49,886 bases of DNA from Rikenellaceae bacterium (GTDB lineage Bacteria > Bacteroidota > Bacteroidia > Bacteroidales > Rikenellaceae). Of this stretch, positions 46,827 to 49,886 are shown piece by piece. Numbering within the stretch: position 1 is the first letter of the stretch; each line of letters begins with the position of its first letter. The stretch lies in NCBI GenBank assembly GCA_015060015.1, contig SUZG01000012.1, positions 1 to 49,886 of the forward strand, read 5' to 3'. Position numbers and translations under genes: made by a program. The notes beneath the pieces are model-generated. The model saw nothing but the letters and a program-made list of their open reading frames with translations, made no database searches and had not been told where the DNA came from.

Positions 46827-47735
46827 TTACCAACGCGAGCCGGCACCGCCTCCGCCGAAGCTTCCTCCGCCCCAGCCGCCGCCAATGCTGCCGCCTCCAC
46901 CGAAACTGCCTCCACCGAAGCCACCGCCGATGAAAGGCCCTCGGCCTCCGCCTCCGGTATATGAACTGTCGGCAGTCTGCCTTTTACGCTTTACAGAAGC
47001 TCCGCACTTTGAACACACATAGGTATCTTCATAGGTGCAGATGCCTCTCCTGCGTCGGATGAGATTACTCTCTTGCTTTGCGAGGGCCACCTTCTTGCAC
47101 TTGGGGCATTTGTGCGATGAAACATATACGACAACCAACAATATCAGTACTATTACTATACAAACTGATGTCAATCCGAAGAACGCCAGCGTGTCGGCCG
47201 TTGTCCACTCCTCCATCTCCTCGGGGGGTAAGTCTCCGTTTATCAGCACCTCGCGAATAGCCTCCACACCGGCGACCATTCCTTCGCTGTAATCTCCCTC
47301 GCGGAAATAGGGTAGCATATACTCCGTTTGAATACGCTTGCATATAGCGTCAGGCAAGATTCCCTCTATGCCGTAACCCGTCAAAAAACGAATCTCTCGT
47401 TCGGCCTCCACGAGCAAAATACCCAAACCTCTGTCGCTTTGACTACCTACGCCCCACTCGGAAAACAGCTCGTAGGCGAAGTCAAAGACGCTGCCACCGT
47501 TAATGTCGTCTATGGCAACAACGGCGACCTGTGCAAGTCCCTCCTCGCGTAGAGAGTAGCATATTGAGTCAATCTTTGCCACAGCCTCCTCCGAGAGTAT
47601 CCCGTCGGGGTTGGATGTGAAGCAGTAGCGATTATCAATCTGCACATTGGGCACATCCTCAATCTCGTAGCGTTTAGCCGACAGATCGAGGGCTCCCAAC
47701 AGGATAAACAGGATGATTATCAGAAGTCTTTTCAT
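46827..47735 (-). CDS. TPM-domain membrane protein with Zn ribbon and Gly-rich tail
   Basis: This 302-aa protein has a signal segment (LLIIILFILLGALDLSA), the TPM domain (about residues 35-160, with NPDGILSEEAVAKIDSICYSL, and SDRGLGILLVEAEREIRFLTGYGIEG), a transmembrane helix near 195-215 and a four-Cys ribbon (CPKCKK ... CSKCGAS). The end is a Gly/Phe/Ser-rich run finishing GGAGSRW. TPM proteins (YgcG/TLP18.3) are poorly known. The ATG at 47735 is 8 bp after the GH13 stop. Co-transcription with lemA is expected. Confidence 0.9.
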   Translation of the reverse strand: MKRLLIIILFILLGALDLSAKRYEIEDVPNVQIDNRYCFTSNPDGILSEEAVAKIDSICYSLREEGLAQVAVVAIDDINGGSVFDFAYELFSEWGVGSQSDRGLGILLVEAEREIRFLTGYGIEGILPDAICKRIQTEYMLPYFREGDYSEGMVAGVEAIREVLINGDLPPEEMEEWTTADTLAFFGLTSVCIVIVLILLVVVYVSSHKCPKCKKVALAKQESNLIRRRRGICTYEDTYVCSKCGASVKRKRQTADSSYTGGGGRGPFIGGGFGGGSFGGGGSIGGGWGGGSFGGGGAGSRW

Positions 47736-47743
47736 CTTGCTAA

Positions 47744-49033
47744 CTATTTGTGTAATATCTGGAAGCTCCATGGTTCCAGCTCTCGTTCAACGTGTGTGGG
47801 TAGCTCTGCGACCTCGCCACTTATGGCGTCGGTGTAGCTGCCTGCATATATGCCGGTATTGAAATCGGCGTGAATGGTGTATGGCGAGAGGTTGAGAATT
47901 GCCACCACACGACTCTCGCCGCACTCGCGTACGAAGGTCATGATGCAATCCTTGGCATTGTTCTCTATCTCAATTATGCGACCACCTCTCTCGCCTGCTT
48001 GCAGAGCCTTCTCGTTGTGTTTCAATGCTATCAGCTTGCGATAGAACTCCGTATAGCCATTCTCCTTATAACCGGGAATGTGGTCTTTGTCAAAAAATGC
48101 AAACGAGTGGTCGTAGCCAACCTCCTGACCGGTGTAGATGAGAGGTATCGCTGCCTCCCACAGGAAGGTGAGAGCTGTCATCACATTCAGAGCATCGCCA
48201 AATCTCGTAAATTCGCTGCCACTCCACGAGTTCTCATCGTGATTTGATGTGAACATCATCTTTATTGCCGTGTCGGGAAATCTCTCCCGGTCGGCATAAA
48301 GTGTGTTGCGAAGTGTCCAGACCTTGCGTTCTCCTTTGGCTATGTCGCACATAAGGTGGTGAATCTCCCACGCATAACACATATCAAAGGCTCGGTCAAA
48401 CAGATTCAGCTCCTCAGCCTCGGCCAGCATAAAGATATCGGGCTTTATGGCGTGCAGAACGGCCGATGCCTCCTGCCAGAACTCAATAGGCACAAGCATT
48501 GCCATATCACAACGGAAACCGTCAATGTTGTGCTTCTCCACCCAGAAACGCATAGACTCAATCTGCCCACGCCACACGTCGTGGTTGGCGTAGTTCAGTT
48601 TGGCCGTGTCGGTCCAGTCCCAGGGAACCTTTGCCGAGCCGTCTGCCTCGCGTTCATACCAGTCAGCAGGCTTTGTCTTTAACCAGCGAGCATCGCGTGC
48701 GGTGTGGTTGGCCACCCAGTCCAGCAGCACCTTCAACCCTAATGAGTGGGCCTCGTTGATGAAACAATCAAAATCTTCCATCGTGCCGAACTCCGGATTG
48801 ATGGCACAATAGTCGGCAATGGAGTAATACGACCCAAGCGAGCCTTTGCGATTCTCCTCGCCGATAGGGTAGATGGGCATCAGCCATATTGCGTCAATGC
48901 CTAAATCACGCAGGGGCTTTAACCGTTTTGTCGCAGCAGCAATAGTCCCTTCGGGTGTCGCCTGACGAATATTCATCTCGTAGAGTACCGCGTCATAGCA
49001 CCATTCGGGGTGGAAATATCTATTGTTTGTCAT
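47744..49033 (-). CDS. GH13 alpha-amylase-family hydrolase
   Basis: This 429-aa protein has a GH13 barrel: AIWLMPIYPIG, VLLDWVANH (region I), GFRCDMAM with nucleophile Asp176 (II), MLAEAEE with acid/base Glu205 (III), and FTSNHDE with Asp266 (IV). It acts on alpha-1,4-glucans, maltodextrins or trehalose-type sugars. There is no signal peptide, so it is cytoplasmic. A small beta domain forms the C-terminus (IIEIENNAKDCIMTFVRE and later ILNLSPYTIHADF). It leads a four-gene unit with TPM, LemA and Gfo genes. No starch-utilisation (sus) genes are in view. Confidence 0.92.
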   Translation of the reverse strand: MTNNRYFHPEWCYDAVLYEMNIRQATPEGTIAAATKRLKPLRDLGIDAIWLMPIYPIGEENRKGSLGSYYSIADYCAINPEFGTMEDFDCFINEAHSLGLKVLLDWVANHTARDARWLKTKPADWYEREADGSAKVPWDWTDTAKLNYANHDVWRGQIESMRFWVEKHNIDGFRCDMAMLVPIEFWQEASAVLHAIKPDIFMLAEAEELNLFDRAFDMCYAWEIHHLMCDIAKGERKVWTLRNTLYADRERFPDTAIKMMFTSNHDENSWSGSEFTRFGDALNVMTALTFLWEAAIPLIYTGQEVGYDHSFAFFDKDHIPGYKENGYTEFYRKLIALKHNEKALQAGERGGRIIEIENNAKDCIMTFVRECGESRVVAILNLSPYTIHADFNTGIYAGSYTDAISGEVAELPTHVERELEPWSFQILHK

Positions 49034-49058
49034 TGTTTTCTATAATTAATCAGTCACA

Positions 49059-49066
49059 CAAAGATA
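49059..49066 (-). promoter_or_regulatory. -7 box of the GH13 operon
   Basis: TATCTTTG on the minus strand, 25 nt before the GH13 ATG. No TTTG -33 box. Confidence 0.55.
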
Positions 49067-49233
49067 GAAAAAAAATGATAAAATGGTGCAGTTCCCCAGT
49101 TTATGCAATATACCTTATATATATAATAATTGGGGTTGCGGAATGGCGTGCTTTTGCAAAATTGTATAATGTCTTATAATACAGGCCGATAACAGAAAAG
49201 TGTAATTTTTATAGCAAAAAAGTGCTTGAAATA

Positions 49234-49265
49234 TTTGGACTTTCCGATTATTTGCACTTACTTTG
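49234..49265 (+). promoter_or_regulatory. rRNA promoter P1
   Basis: TTTG (49234-49237), 20 bp, TTACTTTG (49258-49265), one base off consensus. Followed by GCACCCGCTTTG, shared in part with P2. Confidence 0.65.
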
Positions 49266-49338
49266 CACCCGCTTTGAACGAGAAATATGTGGTCAAAAGC
49301 AGAGTTCTTAAAATTTTTTTCAAATTTTTTTAAAAATA

Positions 49339-49370
49339 TTTGGAAGTTTGAAAAAGAGCTATTACCTTTG
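49339..49370 (+). promoter_or_regulatory. rRNA promoter P2
   Basis: TTTG (49339-49342), 20 bp, TACCTTTG (49363-49370). The stretch AAAAATATTTGGAAGTTTGA is shared with P3. Confidence 0.75.
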
Positions 49371-49454
49371 CATCCGCTTTGATAGAGTAACACACTCTAC
49401 GAGATGTGCAAAAGTTCTTAAAAAAAAGTTTTTCAAAAAAAAGTTCCAAAAATA

Positions 49455-49486
49455 TTTGGAAGTTTGAAAAAGTTGATTTACCTTTG
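49455..49486 (+). promoter_or_regulatory. rRNA promoter P3
   Basis: TTTG (49455-49458), 20 bp, TACCTTTG (49479-49486). It predicts a leader of about 170 nt to mature 16S. A lone TACCTTTG at 49620-49627 lacks a -33 box. Confidence 0.75.
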
Positions 49487-49590
49487 CACCACTTTCCGCT
49501 TCAAAAAAGCGAGTAAGTGAAAAAGCAAGAGTTCTAAGTAAAATTAGGATAAAGTTCTTTGAAGATATTGAGCAGCTAAGTAAGTTTTTC

Positions 49591-49606
49591 CTCTCTCGCA
49601 AGAGAG
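49591..49606 (+). other. Leader hairpin before 16S
   Basis: CTCTCT, CGCA, AGAGAG: a short perfect stem in the rRNA leader. It may be part of the processing stem or antitermination region; I cannot tell which. Confidence 0.4.
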
Positions 49607-49661
49607 AGATTTCAAACAATACCTTTGAGATTAGAGCTAAGATTTATATTCAAAATTTTTT

Positions 49662-49886
<225 letters not shown>

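Noticed and set aside
49620..49627. Fourth rRNA promoter
   Set aside because: TACCTTTG is present, but there is no TTTG at the needed distance and the start would fall about 30 nt before mature 16S.

Overview
The window is chromosomal DNA of a Bacteroidales bacterium, most likely Alistipes (Rikenellaceae) or a close relative. The 16S rRNA that begins at about 49662 reads like Alistipes by eye. Transcription signals are of the Bacteroidetes kind: a -7 box TAnnTTTG, about 19-21 bp downstream of a TTTG-like -33 box, recurs before many genes. The gene set (GldH, NigD-like, PASTA without kinase, S16 with an Ala/Glu tail, GGGtGRT protein, a serine-palmitoyltransferase-like enzyme, MqnE) fits this lineage. 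No IS element, prophage, CRISPR array or tRNA gene was seen. Most genes are housekeeping; the unusual material is mainly between genes.

Layout. 0-10 kb: a winged-helix mini-protein, patatin-like lipase, AraC regulator, MATE exporter, a small lipoprotein, the PSP1/GldH/TrmB operon, two Stealth-family sugar-phosphate transferases and a NigD-like lipoprotein. 10-20 kb: DUF3127 protein, AspS, TadA, a TPR protein, a lipoprotein phosphodiesterase whose 5' leader holds a 143-bp palindromic element, S1, a membrane glycosyltransferase coupled to an ECF sigma factor, then a small terminal-inverted-repeat element. 20-32 kb: the pyrH-tlpA-frr operon, a GC-rich tandem array, the SPT/CFAT-like enzyme, and tgt lying between two inverted copies of a mosaic repeat; then lptF/G-like, mqnE, PASTA, rluD, a YgiQ-type radical SAM gene, and rpsP/rimM separated by a terminator-like hairpin. 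32-42 kb: a two-helix membrane mini-protein, an esterase-like lipoprotein, lysC and dapD (divergent, both in the lysine/DAP pathway), Nudix, birA, gcvH, mdh, a CotH-kinase lipoprotein, and a small secreted protein/DUF2158 pair. 42-50 kb: a candidate structured RNA, the GGGtGRT/NifU-like pair, a Cys-rich mini-protein, DoxX, a GH13-TPM-LemA-Gfo/Idh operon, and the rRNA operon start behind three tandem promoters.

Strongest leads: (1) the inverted mosaic repeats around tgt, all built on about 9-bp periods; (2) a roughly 225-nt structured RNA candidate at 42021-42245 with its own promoter and terminator; (3) the 143-bp palindrome inside an mRNA leader; (4) a tgt product that has lost its zinc-ligand cysteines; (5) triplicated rRNA promoters. 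All functional statements come from reading motifs and family resemblance; no database search was run.
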